From Humidesulfovibrio sp. (GTDB lineage Bacteria; Desulfobacterota; Desulfovibrionia; Desulfovibrionales; Desulfovibrionaceae), in assembly GCF_030689645.1 (NCBI RefSeq), contig NZ_JAUYFU010000086.1, forward strand, positions 20,673 through 84,672: a DNA stretch of 64,000 bases. Direction: 5' to 3'. Below the pieces are notes generated by a model. That model was not told the DNA's origin, did not search any database, and saw nothing but the letters and a program-made list of their open reading frames with translations. Shown piece after piece: positions 16,296 through 25,627 of the stretch. Position 1 is the stretch's first letter, and every line of letters begins with the position of its first letter. The translations under genes were made by a program, and so were the position numbers.

Positions 16296-17092
16296 ATCCT
16301 CTCCCCTTTAAGGCCGTCGGGTTGGTCAGAGCCGCCTCGGGTGAGGAAACGGACCACCTTGGGATCGGTCGAGCTTTTGAGGAGCTCGTTGGGGTTCCCC
16401 TTGGCGGTCATGGTGCGCGTTTCCACATCGAGATAAATGGAATTGGTGCCAATGGCGAAGATGCTTGCGAGTTCGTGCGTTACGATGACGATGGTTGTGC
16501 CCAGATTCTGGCTCAGCTCGATGATGAGGTCGTCCAAGAGTTTTGCGCTCACCGGATCAAGGCCTGCCGATGGTTCGTCGAAAAACACGATCTCGGGGTC
16601 CAGGGCCATGGCGCGGGCAAGGCCCGCCCGTTTGCGCATGCCGCCGCTGATCTCCGACGGGTAGAAGTCTTCGAACCCCGCCAGACCCACGAGGGCCATT
16701 TTGTAGGCCACCATGTCGCGGATCTCCGCTGGCTTGAGTTTGGTGTACTGCTCAAGGGGCAGGGCCACGTTTTCGGCTAGGGTCATGGAGCTCCAGAGCG
16801 CTCCGCTCTGGTAGAGGATGCCCGCCCTGCGCATGACCTTGTCGCGCTCCTCGGGCGAGACGTCCCAGAAGCTCACCGGGCCGTACAGCACCTGCCCGGC
16901 GGAGGGGCGCTTCAAGCCCACCAGCACTTTGAGCAGGGTGCTCTTGCCGCACCCGCTGCCGCCCATGATGATGAACACTTCGCCGCGGCCGATGGTGAAA
17001 TTCAAGTCCCGCATGAGCACGAAGGAGCCATACGAGACGGTGAGCCCGCGTACTTCGATGTGCGGCTGGGAACCTGTGACTTGCACGCTCAT
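16292..17092 (-). CDS. mlaF: MlaF-like ABC transporter ATPase
   Basis: The cytoplasmic ATPase that powers phospholipid transport, 266 residues. Walker A is GGSGCGKST, the signature is SGGMRKRAGLARAMAL (the GMRKR form is typical of MlaF), Walker B is EIVFFDEPSAGLDPV, and the switch His sits in VTHELAS. ATG 17092 overlaps the permease stop by 4 bases, so it is translationally coupled; further in-frame upstream starts lie inside the permease gene and are rejected. Operon order is permease, ATPase, MCE protein, lipoprotein. Confidence 0.95.
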   Translation of the reverse strand: MSVQVTGSQPHIEVRGLTVSYGSFVLMRDLNFTIGRGEVFIIMGGSGCGKSTLLKVLVGLKRPSAGQVLYGPVSFWDVSPEERDKVMRRAGILYQSGALWSSMTLAENVALPLEQYTKLKPAEIRDMVAYKMALVGLAGFEDFYPSEISGGMRKRAGLARAMALDPEIVFFDEPSAGLDPVSAKLLDDLIIELSQNLGTTIVIVTHELASIFAIGTNSIYLDVETRTMTAKGNPNELLKSSTDPKVVRFLTRGGSDQPDGLKGERI

Positions 17093-18219
17093 ACGCCGAT
17101 GACCTCGCACATCACGGTGATGAGGGCGGTGACCACGATGATTCCGATGATGCCGCTGACCACGGCAGAGGTGGTGGCGTCGCCCACGGCGGAGGAGCTG
17201 CGGCCGCAGCGCATGCCGAAAAAGCAGCCGGACAGGGCGATGACCACGCCGAAAACCACGCTGTGGATGAGGCCAATCCATACGTTGGCGAGACTGAGCG
17301 CCGCCTTGGTGGCCATGAGGTACTCCATGGGGTTCAGGCCGAGCACTGTGACCCCAACGATATAGCCGCCAGCGATACCCATGACGTTGGCATAGATGGT
17401 AAGCAGAGGCATCATGAGCACCAGGGCCAGTGTGCGCGGCAGCACCAGGAAATCCATGGGCGAAACGCCAAGGGTGACGAGGGCGTCCACCTCCTCGTTC
17501 ACCTGCATGGTGCCGAGCACCGCAGCGTAGGAAGCCCCTGTCCGGCCGGCCATGGCGATGCCGGTCATCACCGCGCCCATGACGCGCACCATGGCGATGC
17601 CCACCAGGCTGGCCACATAAATCTGTGCGCCAAACACGCGCAACTGCACCGCGCCGACAAAGGCGAGGATGAGACCGAGCAGCAGGCTTATGAGGGTGAC
17701 GATGGGCAGGGCCGAGGCGCCGGTCTGCTGCATCATCAGCAGCAGGTCCCGCCAGCGGAAGTTGGCCCGGCCACGCAGAAAGCGGCTGAGGGAGATGGTG
17801 GCCTCGCCCAGGAACTCCAGAATATCGCCGAGCTTACGAGGAATGCTCAAGGAGGCCTCGCCCACGCGTTCCAGCAAGGAGGCGCGGATGGCGTTGCGAG
17901 CTGCGCCCTCGCGCTCGGGAACGGCGAAGGCCAGGGCGATGAGACGGTTCAGGCCGGCAGGCAGGCCGGACTGGTCCACTTCCATATTGCTTTGCCGCGC
18001 ACGACGGATGACTCCCAGCAGAAAGATGACAAGACTGCTGTCCCATTCATCGAGCGCCTCCGCCGAGAAATCCAGGGCGGAGCACCCTGCGGAGAGGGCC
18101 GCGTGGGCCTTGGCCGTGTCTGGGCTTGCCCCAAGGCTCCAGCGTCCGCCAACTGTGATGCGCATGCGATCGGGGGTGGGCTGGTCCAAGGATATGCTTG
18201 GAGGAGAGTGCGAATTCAT
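17089..18219 (-). CDS. mlaE: MlaE-like permease with N-terminal STAS domain
   Basis: The inner membrane permease of the lipid transporter, 376 residues. Residues about 1-100 are a STAS-like domain (ALDFSAEALDEWDSSLVIFL), the part that in E. coli is the separate MlaB protein. The permease core follows with five or so helices and the signatures TLISLLLGLILAFVGAVQLR, GRTGASYAAVLGTMQVNEEV (the EQ-loop-like coupling region) and LVLPRTLALVLMMPLLTIYA. A weak GGGAG lies about 9 bases before ATG 18219. It opens the operon. Confidence 0.93.
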   Translation of the reverse strand: MNSHSPPSISLDQPTPDRMRITVGGRWSLGASPDTAKAHAALSAGCSALDFSAEALDEWDSSLVIFLLGVIRRARQSNMEVDQSGLPAGLNRLIALAFAVPEREGAARNAIRASLLERVGEASLSIPRKLGDILEFLGEATISLSRFLRGRANFRWRDLLLMMQQTGASALPIVTLISLLLGLILAFVGAVQLRVFGAQIYVASLVGIAMVRVMGAVMTGIAMAGRTGASYAAVLGTMQVNEEVDALVTLGVSPMDFLVLPRTLALVLMMPLLTIYANVMGIAGGYIVGVTVLGLNPMEYLMATKAALSLANVWIGLIHSVVFGVVIALSGCFFGMRCGRSSSAVGDATTSAVVSGIIGIIVVTALITVMCEVIGV

Positions 18220-18288
18220 AGGGCCGTTCTCCCGGCAGGCCCGGCGGTGAGGGCCGGGCAGGGGGGGGCAGTGATCAAGGAGTGCGGG

Positions 18289-18402
18289 ATGGAACTCTGC
18301 CAGTACGTTGCAGCGGCGGCGTTCGATGGCAAACCCGTGGCGAACGGTTTATTCATCACGGGCTCCTTTTCGTCGTATGGAAAGCGGCTGGAGCATTCAT
18401 GA
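18289..18402 (+). CDS. Possible 37-residue small protein divergent from mlaE
   Basis: A short frame with a near-perfect ribosome site: AAGGAG (18277-18282) 6 bases before ATG 18289. The product has an Ala-rich start (MELCQYVAAAAFDGKPVANG) and no signal peptide or known motif. It could be a genuine small protein, a leader, or the front of a decayed gene, since the next 600 bases hold only broken frames. The ribosome site is the only support. Confidence 0.3.
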   Translation: MELCQYVAAAAFDGKPVANGLFITGSFSSYGKRLEHS

Positions 18403-18980
18403 GACAGTGTGGGCAGTGTCTGGCCGTGACTGAAAAGATGATGCTACTATGCGTACAGAGTTTACGTCAGCGCAAAGGTTATTGTCTATTATTATTTGTC
18501 GCTGCGGAATGTTCTGGTATAAAAAAAACAGCGCCCTGTGGTCCAGCCAAGCCGATGAGCCCGGCATCCGTTGGTATTCTGCATCCATGCCGCGTCTGGG
18601 CGCTGATACGGTGGTGCGAAGCCGTTCACAGCATTGGCAGTGGCGAGCGCACCTGTTCCCGCCGTGGTGCGCAGAGCCGAGGGCGTTACCGCTTCCCTGC
18701 AAGGTAACAATATCGGCAACGGTACGGGCAGGACCGTTGACGCGCCAACAGCGTAGGGATACGAGCGGCAGATGCTTTTGTGGCGCGGGCAGCTTTGTCT
18801 GCGGCCCTGAGAGCTCAAGCTGGTCTACGGGCCGGATGACGACGACCCTTTCGGGCCGTTGGCGAGTCATCAAGCTTCACCGACGACACGCATCGGGACG
18901 GCAAAAATAAAGGCCCCCAGAGGTTTTCCGAGAGCCTTCAATGGTGAGGATTCCCTCACGAAACAAGTAGAGTGCTATCA
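18403..18980. other. Stretch without a convincing gene
   Basis: About 580 bases between the small frame and the tRNA-Arg region. Several mid-size frames overlap on both strands but none has family features or a good ribosome site. A short plus-strand segment near 18650-18755 reads like coding sequence (VTASLQGNNIGNGTGRTVDA) and then stops, which hints at a decayed gene. No mobile-element ends were seen. Confidence 0.35.
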
Positions 18981-18997
18981 AGAAGCCTGCAACAGGC
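18981..18997 (-). terminator. Weak terminator after tRNA-Arg
   Basis: GCCTG (18985-18989) and CAGGC (18993-18997) form a 5-bp stem with a 3-base loop 10 bases past the tRNA end; TTCTT follows on the minus strand. Confidence 0.4.
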
Positions 18998-19006
18998 CGA
19001 TATTAT

Positions 19007-19083
19007 TGGTGCGCCAGGAAGGATTCGAACCCTCGGCCAACGGCTTAGAAGGCCGTTGCTCTATCCACCTGAGCTACTGGCGC
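19007..19083 (-). tRNA. tRNA-Arg (anticodon TCT)
   Basis: A full cloverleaf of 77 bases including an encoded CCA end (19007-19009). Acceptor arms GCGCCAG and CTGGCGC pair perfectly. The anticodon loop is CTTCTAA with TCT at 19047-19049, and the T-loop is GTTCGAATC. It reads AGA/AGG arginine codons, which are rare in a genome this GC-rich. Confidence 0.96.
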
Positions 19084-19098
19084 GCATTAGGGATCCCT

Positions 19099-19127
19099 TC
19101 AGTAATCAAGCTCAAGGGCGTGGTCAA
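19099..19127 (-). promoter_or_regulatory. Possible promoter of tRNA-Arg
   Basis: TTGACC (19122-19127), a 17-base spacer and TACTGA (19099-19104) on the minus strand, about 15 bases before the tRNA 5' end. The -35 is good, the -10 weak. Confidence 0.4.
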
Positions 19128-19150
19128 GTGGCCGCGTCAATAAGGCCGCA

Positions 19151-20500
19151 GTGACGAACATCTTTTCATACTCCGATTTTCTTGCCCGGCTGGAAGGCCT
19201 GGGCCTGTTTCACATGGACCTGACCCTGGACCGCATGGCCGCTTTCGTGGCCCGGCACGGCCAGCCGCGCTTCCCGGTGCTGCACGTTGTGGGCACCAAC
19301 GGCAAGGGCTCCACGGCCACGGTCCTGGCCGAATTGCTGCGCGCTCACGGCCTGCGCGTGGGCCTCTGTGTCAGCCCGCATTTCATCACCCCCCGCGAGC
19401 GTATTCTGGTGGACGGGGCCATGCTGCCCGAGGAGACCTGGGCCCGACTCGGCTCCAGGGTCTTCGAGGAGGCGGACGGCCTGGAACTGACGTATTTCGA
19501 GGTGCTTACCGCCCTGTCGGTGCTGGCCTTTGAGGACGCGGGCGTGGACGTGGCGGTGATGGAGGCGGGCCTGGGCGGCCGCTATGACGCCACAAATGTT
19601 CTGAATCCTGCGCTTACCGTGTTTACGCCCATCGGCATGGACCACATGCATGTGCTGGGCGACAGCCTGGAGCTTATCGCCATGGACAAGGCCGGGGCCT
19701 TGCGGCAGGGGGGCGTGGCCGTTGCCGCTCCCCAGGAAGCCGAGGCGTGGCGGGTGTTGCGCGGCAGGGCCCGGGAAGTGGGGGCGGATCTCATCGCCGC
19801 CGCCGAGGTGCTGTTCTATTCACGCGCCAATGGCCGCGTGCAGCCCGGCCCCCTGGCGACCCGGGGAAAGAAGCGCTTCGTGCGGCCCATGACCGGCATG
19901 TGGCTCTCGCTGCCGGGCGCGCACCAGGAACTGAACGCCCGCGTGGCCCTGGCCGCGTTCCATGTCTGGGCTACATCCCTTCGCCTGCCCATCATTGAGG
20001 ACGCCTGCCGCGAGGCCTTTGCGCGGGCCTTTATCCCTGGCCGCATGCAGATCATTGCCGATGCGCCGGGCCTGCCTCCGCAGTTGATCCTGGATGGCGG
20101 ACACAACGCTCACGGCTTGGCGGCTCTCAAAGCAGCGCTGGAGGCCGACGGCATCCGCCCTGCCGCCGTTGTTTTCGGCTGCCTGCGCGACAAGCCTCTG
20201 GACAAAATGCTTCCGCTTGTGCGCGAAATCGCCGGGGACGCCCCGGTCTACGCCGTGGGCATTCCGTCCTGCCCGCGCGCCTGCGAGCCGGGCGAGCTGG
20301 CCGAGCTGCTGGGGCCGGACGTGCTCCCGGCTGCGGACGTGCACGCGGCTCTGAATCTGCTGGGCGGCGCGGCAGACCCTGTGCTGGTCTGTGGTTCCTT
20401 GTATTTGCTGGGCGAGTTTTATACAAAGCACCCTCGGCTGCTGGAACGCCCTGAACGCCCTGAGCGCGAGGAACGCGGCGGCAGCCCCCGGAGGTCATAG
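19151..20500 (+). CDS. folC: Bifunctional folylpolyglutamate synthase/dihydrofolate synthase
   Basis: An ATP-dependent ligase of 449 residues that adds glutamate to dihydropteroate and folates in the cytoplasm. The Mur-ligase-like core is plain: LHVVGTNGKGSTATVLAELL (ATP loop, about 41-60), VSPHFITPRERILVDG, VAVMEAGLGGRYDATNV and the late domain with LILDGGHNAHGLAALKAAL. The start is GTG 19151 with only a weak AAGG upstream. The C-terminus ends in a charged repeat-like tail rich in Glu, Arg and Pro (about 432-449). It is followed after 3 bases by selA, so the two are cotranscribed. Confidence 0.95.
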   Translation: MTNIFSYSDFLARLEGLGLFHMDLTLDRMAAFVARHGQPRFPVLHVVGTNGKGSTATVLAELLRAHGLRVGLCVSPHFITPRERILVDGAMLPEETWARLGSRVFEEADGLELTYFEVLTALSVLAFEDAGVDVAVMEAGLGGRYDATNVLNPALTVFTPIGMDHMHVLGDSLELIAMDKAGALRQGGVAVAAPQEAEAWRVLRGRAREVGADLIAAAEVLFYSRANGRVQPGPLATRGKKRFVRPMTGMWLSLPGAHQELNARVALAAFHVWATSLRLPIIEDACREAFARAFIPGRMQIIADAPGLPPQLILDGGHNAHGLAALKAALEADGIRPAAVVFGCLRDKPLDKMLPLVREIAGDAPVYAVGIPSCPRACEPGELAELLGPDVLPAADVHAALNLLGGAADPVLVCGSLYLLGEFYTKHPRLLERPERPEREERGGSPRRS

Positions 20501-20503
20501 CCC

Positions 20504-21919
20504 GTGAGCACGCTTTTTCGTCACATTCCTGCCGTGGATCAGGTTCTGGCCGCCTTGACCGCCGACCAGAGCGGCGCAGGCGGGGCCTTTCGCGCCGCGC
20601 CGCGCCCGCTTATAAAAGATCTCGTGAACGCCTTTCTGGACCTCCTGCGTGAGGAAATCCGCGCCGGAGCCTTCACGGACGCCGAACAGTTGACCCTGCC
20701 CGCCCTGACGCCGCGCCTGACCGCCTATGTGCGCCAGGGACTGCGCCCGCGCTTCCGTAGGGTGCTCAACGCCACGGGCGTGGTCATCCACACCAATATG
20801 GGCCGGTCGCTTTTGGCCCCTGAGGCGGTTGCGGCGGTTGCGAGCGCCGCAGCGCACTATTCCAACCTGGAGTTTGATCTGGCCACGGGCGAGCGCGGCA
20901 GCCGCTATGCGCACGTGGAGGGTCTGCTCTGCCGCCTCACCGGGGCCGAGGCCGCGCTGGTGGTGAACAACAACGCCGCCGCAGTGCTCATCGTGCTGGA
21001 TACGCTCTGCAAGGGCCGCGACGTCATCGTGTCGCGCGGGCAATTGGTGGAGATCGGCGGAAGTTTCCGCATCCCCGAGGTCATGGCCAAGAGCGGGGCG
21101 GTCTAGCGCGAGGTGGGGGCCACCAATCGCACGCACCTGCGCGATTATGAAGCCGCCATCACCTCGGACACCGCGGCCATCATGAAGGTGCACACCAGCA
21201 ATTACCGCATGACCGGCTTTGTGAAGGAAGTGCCGCTCTGCGAGCTCAAAACCCTGGCCGGGAGCTACGGCCTGCCGGTCATTGAGGACTTGGGAAGCGG
21301 CAGTCTGCTGCGCTTCGAGGCCGACGGCCTGCCCGGCGAGCCCACGGCCCAGGAGTCCGTAGCCGAGGGCGCGGACATAGTAACCTTTTCCGGCGACAAG
21401 GTCCTGGGCGGCCCGCAGGCGGGAATCATCGTGGGGCGGCGCGAGATCATCGAGCGCATCAAGAAGAACCAGCTGAACCGCGCCCTGCGCATCGACAAGC
21501 TGACCCTGGCCGCCCTTGAGGCCACCCTGCGCCTGTACCTGGACCCGGACCTGGCGCGCGAACGCGTGCCCACCCTGGCCATGATGACCAGGAGCCTCGT
21601 GTCCCTGCGCGCCCAAGCGTCGCGCCTGGCTGGGCTCTTGCGCAAGCATCTTTCCGGGTCACTGGAGGTCGGCGTGCGCGCTGGTTCCTCCCGCGTGGGC
21701 GGCGGGGCTTTTCCCGAGGCCGACCTGCCCACGGCCCTCGTGTGTCTTAAGCCCACGGCGTTGAGCGTGGATGCGCTTCGCGTGGCGCTCCTGTCCACGG
21801 ACCCGCCGCTCGTTGGCCGGGTTGAGGACGACGCCCTGTGCCTGGACCCGCGCACCCTGGACGCCAGCGAGCACCCCCTTGTCCTTTCCGCCTTGCGCCA
21901 GGCTCTTGGCGGCATCTGA
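20504..21919 (+). pseudogene. selA: L-seryl-tRNA(Sec) selenium transferase with in-frame amber codon
   Basis: SelA turns Ser-tRNA(Sec) into Sec-tRNA(Sec) using selenophosphate and PLP. A GTG start at 20504 opens a frame of 200 codons that stops at TAG 21104-21106. The same frame then continues without a gap as REVGATNRTHLRDYEAAI to 21919. Read through, the protein is 471 residues, normal for SelA, with the PLP Lys at about residue 299 (VTFSGDKVLGGPQAG, AAG at 21398). Homologues have Leu where the stop sits (GAV-x-REVG), so a single base change from TTG would explain it. Either a sequencing error, a recent loss, or amber suppression. The downstream half lacks the ribosome site to be made alone. 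selB is intact, which argues against long-standing loss. Confidence 0.9.
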
Positions 21920-21955
21920 ATCCCAACGACCCCTTGAACCCCATTGGAGTTCCCT

Positions 21956-23350
21956 GTGAGCAAAAAAAATATCGAGCTTGAGCATCAGTCCCGCAACTGC
22001 TGGGATGTTTATTCCAGCGCCTCGGACAAGAAGGCCGTCGAGGCCTGCGCCAAGGGCTACATGGATTTCATCACCCGCTGCAAGACCGAGCGCGAGACCG
22101 TGGACTTCGTGCTGGCCGCGGCCAAGGCCGCAGGCTTCAGCGAGACCCTGAACGCCAAGACCAAGGCCTACGTTCACGCCCAGCGCGGCAAGACCGTGCT
22201 GCTGGCCCGGCGCGGCAAAAAGCCGCTGAGCGAGGGCTTTCGCCTCATCGGCGCCCACGCCGACACCCCGCGCATCGACCTGAAGCAGCACCCGTTGTAC
22301 GAGGACTCCGACCTGGGTCTCATGAAGACCCACTACTATGGCGGCATCCGCAAGTACCAGTGGCTGGCGCGGGCTCTGGCCCTGCACGGGGTGGTGGTCA
22401 AGAAGGACGGCACCATGGTCAAGGTTCTTGTGGGCGAGGACCCGAGCGACCCCGTGCTGACCATTACCGACCTTTTGCCGCACCTGGCCTACAAGCAGGT
22501 GGAGCAGAAGGTGTCCGACGCCTTCGAGGCCGAGAAATTGAATGCGGTTGTGGGGCATGAGCCCGCTGGCCGCGGCGACGAGAAGAAGGCCAAGGACAAG
22601 GACCGCGTAAAGCGCCATGTGCTTGAGATTCTGCACGCCCGCTACGGCATCACGGAGTCCGACCTGTTCAGCGCCGAGCTTCAGCTTGTGCCCGCCGGCC
22701 CAGCCCGCAGCGTGGGGCTCGACAGCTCCATGATCGGCGGCTACGGCCACGATGACCGTTCCTGCGTGTTCGCGGCCTTTGAGGCCCTGCTGGCCGAGAA
22801 GACCCCGGAGCACACGCAGCTGGTGCTGTTTTGGGATAAGGAGGAGATTGGGTCAGAGGGCGCCACGGGCGCGCAGTCCCTCTTCTTCGAGTACGCCCTG
22901 CAGGATCTGGTGGACGCCTGGTCGCCGGGCCTGCGCCTCTCCCGTGTGTTCGAGCGCGGCATGGCCATCAGCGCCGACGTGAACGCCGCCGTGGACCCGG
23001 ACCACCTGGACGTGTTCGAGAAGCTGAACGCGGCCTACATGGGCTATGGGCCCTGCTTCAACAAGTTCACCGGCCACAGAGGCAAGGTGGGGGCCAACGA
23101 CGCCCACCCTGAATTCGTGGCCTATCTGCGCAATCTTTTGGACAAGGCGAACGTGCCCTGGCAGATGGCCGAGCTGGGCAAGGTGGACCTGGGCGGCGGC
23201 GGCACCGTGGCCAAGTTCTTGGCCGTGTACGGCATGGACGTCATCGACATGGGCCCGGCAGTGCTGTCCATGCACAGCCCCTTCGAGGTGCTGGGCAAGT
23301 CCGACCTCTACGCCACGGTCCAGGCCTTCCGCGCCTTCCTCAAGAGCTAG
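21956..23350 (+). CDS. M18 family aminopeptidase
   Basis: A cytosolic zinc aminopeptidase of 464 residues, in the M18 (aspartyl aminopeptidase/Lap4) family. Metal and catalytic blocks are seen: RLIGAHADTPRIDLK with the first His-x-Asp, LVLFWDKEEIGSEGATGAQS with the Glu-Glu pair, and VNAAVDPDHLDVFEKLNAAY, FTGHRGKVGANDAHPEF and LGKVDLGGGGTVAKFLA toward the end. GTG 21956 has GGAG (21946-21949) 6 bases upstream; an in-frame TTG at 21944 overlaps that site and is rejected. It sits between selA and selB and is probably cotranscribed; no functional tie to selenium is known. Confidence 0.93.
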   Translation: MSKKNIELEHQSRNCWDVYSSASDKKAVEACAKGYMDFITRCKTERETVDFVLAAAKAAGFSETLNAKTKAYVHAQRGKTVLLARRGKKPLSEGFRLIGAHADTPRIDLKQHPLYEDSDLGLMKTHYYGGIRKYQWLARALALHGVVVKKDGTMVKVLVGEDPSDPVLTITDLLPHLAYKQVEQKVSDAFEAEKLNAVVGHEPAGRGDEKKAKDKDRVKRHVLEILHARYGITESDLFSAELQLVPAGPARSVGLDSSMIGGYGHDDRSCVFAAFEALLAEKTPEHTQLVLFWDKEEIGSEGATGAQSLFFEYALQDLVDAWSPGLRLSRVFERGMAISADVNAAVDPDHLDVFEKLNAAYMGYGPCFNKFTGHRGKVGANDAHPEFVAYLRNLLDKANVPWQMAELGKVDLGGGGTVAKFLAVYGMDVIDMGPAVLSMHSPFEVLGKSDLYATVQAFRAFLKS

Positions 23351-23360
23351 GGAGCAGCGC

Positions 23361-25286
23361 ATGCCGGTCATTATGGGCACAGCCGGTCACATCGACCACG
23401 GCAAGACCACGCTGGTGAAGGCCCTCACCGGCATCGACTGCGACCGCCTGGCCGAGGAGAAGAAACGCGGCATCACCATCGAGCTGGGCTTCGCCTTCAT
23501 GGACCTGCCCCCGGCCAAGGGGGGCAAGGGGGGGCCGCGAAGGCTCGGCGTGGTGGACGTTCCAGGCCATGAGCGCTTTGTGAAGAACATGGTGGCGGGC
23601 GCTGCGGGCATCGATTTCGTGGTTCTGGTCATCGCCGCGGACGAGGGCATCATGCCCCAGACGCGTGAGCACTTGGAAATTTGCTCGCTGCTGGGCATCA
23701 AGACTGGCGTGGTGGCCCTGACGAAAGTTGACATGGTTGAGCCGGACTGGCTGGCCATGGTGAAGGAGGAAGTGGCGGGCTACCTTCAGGGCAGTTTCCT
23801 GGAGGGCGCGCCAATGGTTCCCGTTTCCGCCCACACCGGGGCCGGGCTTCCCGAACTCAAAGACGAGCTGGCCAAGCTGGCGGACGCCTTTCAGCCGCAC
23901 CGGCGCACGGACCTGTTCCGCCTGCCAGTGGATCGCGTGTTCACCATGAAGGGCTACGGCACCGTTGTCACCGGCACCCTGGTGTCCGGCAAGGTCAAGG
24001 TGGGCGACGATATCACCGTATATCCTGGCGGCTTGCCCTCAAAGGTGCGCACCCTGCAATCCCACGGGGCCCAGGTTGAGGATGTTCACGCGGGCAGTCG
24101 CACGGCGGTGAACCTCACGGGCCTCGAAGTGGAGCAGCTCTCCCGCGGCGATGTGCTGGCCCGGCCCGGCACGCTTTTCCCCAGCCTGTTCTGGGACGTG
24201 GAGCTTACCTGCCTCAAGAGTTCGCCGCGCTCCATCAAGCACCGCAAGGAGGTGCACTTCCACCATGGCGCGCGCGAGGTCATGGCCCGCGTGTACATGC
24301 TAGAGGGCGAAGCCCTGGAGCCCGGGCAGACCGCCATGTGCCGCATCCGCTTCACGGAACCCCTGGCTGGAGTTTATGGAGACCGCGTGGTGGCGCGCTC
24401 GTTTTCGCCATTGCGCACCATCGCCGGCGGGCGGCTGTTGAACCCCCTGCCGCACAGGGTGAAGCGCTTCAGCCCTGCAGTGGAGACACTGCGCAGCCTG
24501 GGCCAGAGCGCGCCAGAGGGCATCGTGCTGGGCCAGCTCAGCCTGGCTGGGACAGCGGGCCTGACCTTTGCGGAGCTGTTGGTGGCCACGAGCATGGAGT
24601 CCAAGGCTCTGGACAAGGCCTTGCAGCTCATGGGGGGGCGCCAGGAGGCCTATCTCGTTGATCGTGAGGCCCGGGCTTATGTTTCTGGCCAGGTGGCGCA
24701 GCAGCTGTCTGACGGCCTTCTGGCGCATCTGGCCGACTATCACGTCCGCGAGCCCATGAAGCCCGGCGTGGCGCGCGGCGGACTGGCCTCAACCTGGGGC
24801 CGCAAGCTCTCGCCCAAGCTTTTCCATCTGGTGCTGGAGAGCCTGCTTCGCAAGGGGGCCATCGCCGCCGAGGCTGAGATCCTGCGCCTGCCCGGACACA
24901 AGGTGTCCCTGGCGGGAGATGCCGCGTCCTTGCGCCAGAAGCTTTTGGACGCTTACGAGGCGGGCGGCGAGACTCCGCCGAATCTCAAGGACGTGCTTGA
25001 GCCGCTGAATCTGACCTTCAAGGAGGCTGCGCCTGTGTTCAAGGTGCTGCTCGACGAGGGGCGGCTGGTGAAGGTGAAGGAAGAGATGTATTTCGCCAAG
25101 GCGGCCCTCGACGCGGTCATCGAGCGCACGCGGGCGTTCTTTGTCGACCATGAGGAGATGACGCCCCAGGACTTCCGCGAGGTGTCCAAGCTTTCGCGCA
25201 AGTACGCCATTCCGCTTTTGGAGCACTTCGACAAAGAGAAGCTCACCGTGCGCGTGGGCGATAATCGCCGCTGGCGCAAGCGGTAG
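23361..25286 (+). CDS. selB: Selenocysteine-specific translation elongation factor SelB
   Basis: A GTPase of 641 residues that brings Sec-tRNA(Sec) to UGA codons marked by a SECIS hairpin. The N-terminal EF-Tu-like part carries G1 ([19 protein letters not shown]), [10 protein letters not shown]3 ([20 protein letters not shown]) and a TKVDM block. Domains II-III follow, and residues about 380-641 hold four winged-helix domains that bind the SECIS, ending in [20 protein letters not shown] and [16 protein letters not shown] lies about 6 bases before ATG 23361, 10 bases after the M18 gene. An intact selB implies that selenoproteins are still made. Confidence 0.97.
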   Translation: MPVIMGTAGHIDHGKTTLVKALTGIDCDRLAEEKKRGITIELGFAFMDLPPAKGGKGGPRRLGVVDVPGHERFVKNMVAGAAGIDFVVLVIAADEGIMPQTREHLEICSLLGIKTGVVALTKVDMVEPDWLAMVKEEVAGYLQGSFLEGAPMVPVSAHTGAGLPELKDELAKLADAFQPHRRTDLFRLPVDRVFTMKGYGTVVTGTLVSGKVKVGDDITVYPGGLPSKVRTLQSHGAQVEDVHAGSRTAVNLTGLEVEQLSRGDVLARPGTLFPSLFWDVELTCLKSSPRSIKHRKEVHFHHGAREVMARVYMLEGEALEPGQTAMCRIRFTEPLAGVYGDRVVARSFSPLRTIAGGRLLNPLPHRVKRFSPAVETLRSLGQSAPEGIVLGQLSLAGTAGLTFAELLVATSMESKALDKALQLMGGRQEAYLVDREARAYVSGQVAQQLSDGLLAHLADYHVREPMKPGVARGGLASTWGRKLSPKLFHLVLESLLRKGAIAAEAEILRLPGHKVSLAGDAASLRQKLLDAYEAGGETPPNLKDVLEPLNLTFKEAAPVFKVLLDEGRLVKVKEEMYFAKAALDAVIERTRAFFVDHEEMTPQDFREVSKLSRKYAIPLLEHFDKEKLTVRVGDNRRWRKR

Positions 25287-25390
25287 GAATCAATGAATAT
25301 TAATCTTAGTTGCTTTTCGGTGCGGACTTGCGCAGAGTGCCGCGCGAACGCGGTATCTGCGCTTTTGCCGGGGCTGCATCCGTTGGGGTT

Positions 25391-25430
25391 GGCGGGCAAA
25401 AGAAAAAGGCCCCGCGCATGCGCAGGGCCT
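25391..25430 (-). terminator. Intrinsic terminator of tRNA-His
   Basis: On the minus strand, AGGCCC and GGGCCT pair around an inner GCGC/GCGC stem with one mismatch (25407-25430), followed by TTTTTCTTTT. It begins about 13 bases past the tRNA end. Confidence 0.8.
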
Positions 25431-25442
25431 CTGACTACTCGG

Positions 25443-25519
25443 TGGGGTGAATGAAGGGGCTTGAACCCTCGGCCCCCAGGGCCACAACCTGGTGCTCTGC
25501 CAACTGAGCTACATTCACC
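25443..25519 (-). tRNA. tRNA-His (anticodon GTG)
   Basis: A cloverleaf of 77 bases with encoded CCA (25443-25445). The acceptor has the extra 5' G that marks tRNA-His (G-1, at 25519, opposite C73). The anticodon loop TTGTGGC holds GTG at 25483-25485, and the T-arm is GAGGGTTCAAGCCCC. Confidence 0.96.
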
Positions 25520-25535
25520 GCAAGAGGAAGAATCG

Positions 25536-25563
25536 TTTATATGAAGGCTGGCCCGGCGGTCAA
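25536..25563 (-). promoter_or_regulatory. Promoter of tRNA-His
   Basis: TTGACC (25558-25563), a 16-base spacer and TATAAA (25536-25541) on the minus strand, 16 bases before the mature 5' end. Good match to a sigma-70 promoter. Confidence 0.65.
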
Positions 25564-25627
25564 GAACTAAATCCAGAATATTACGGACAGGGGCAAAAAA
25601 CTCTGGCCGAAGCCCAAAGGAAACACC

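Noticed and set aside
18397..18873. 158-codon minus-strand frame before tRNA-Arg
   Set aside because: No ribosome site, odd composition and overlap with other equally poor frames.
21104..21106. Reading the selA TAG as pyrrolysine
   Set aside because: The homologous residue is Leu, no pylT/pylS is present in the window, and Pyl occurs in methylamine methyltransferases rather than SelA.
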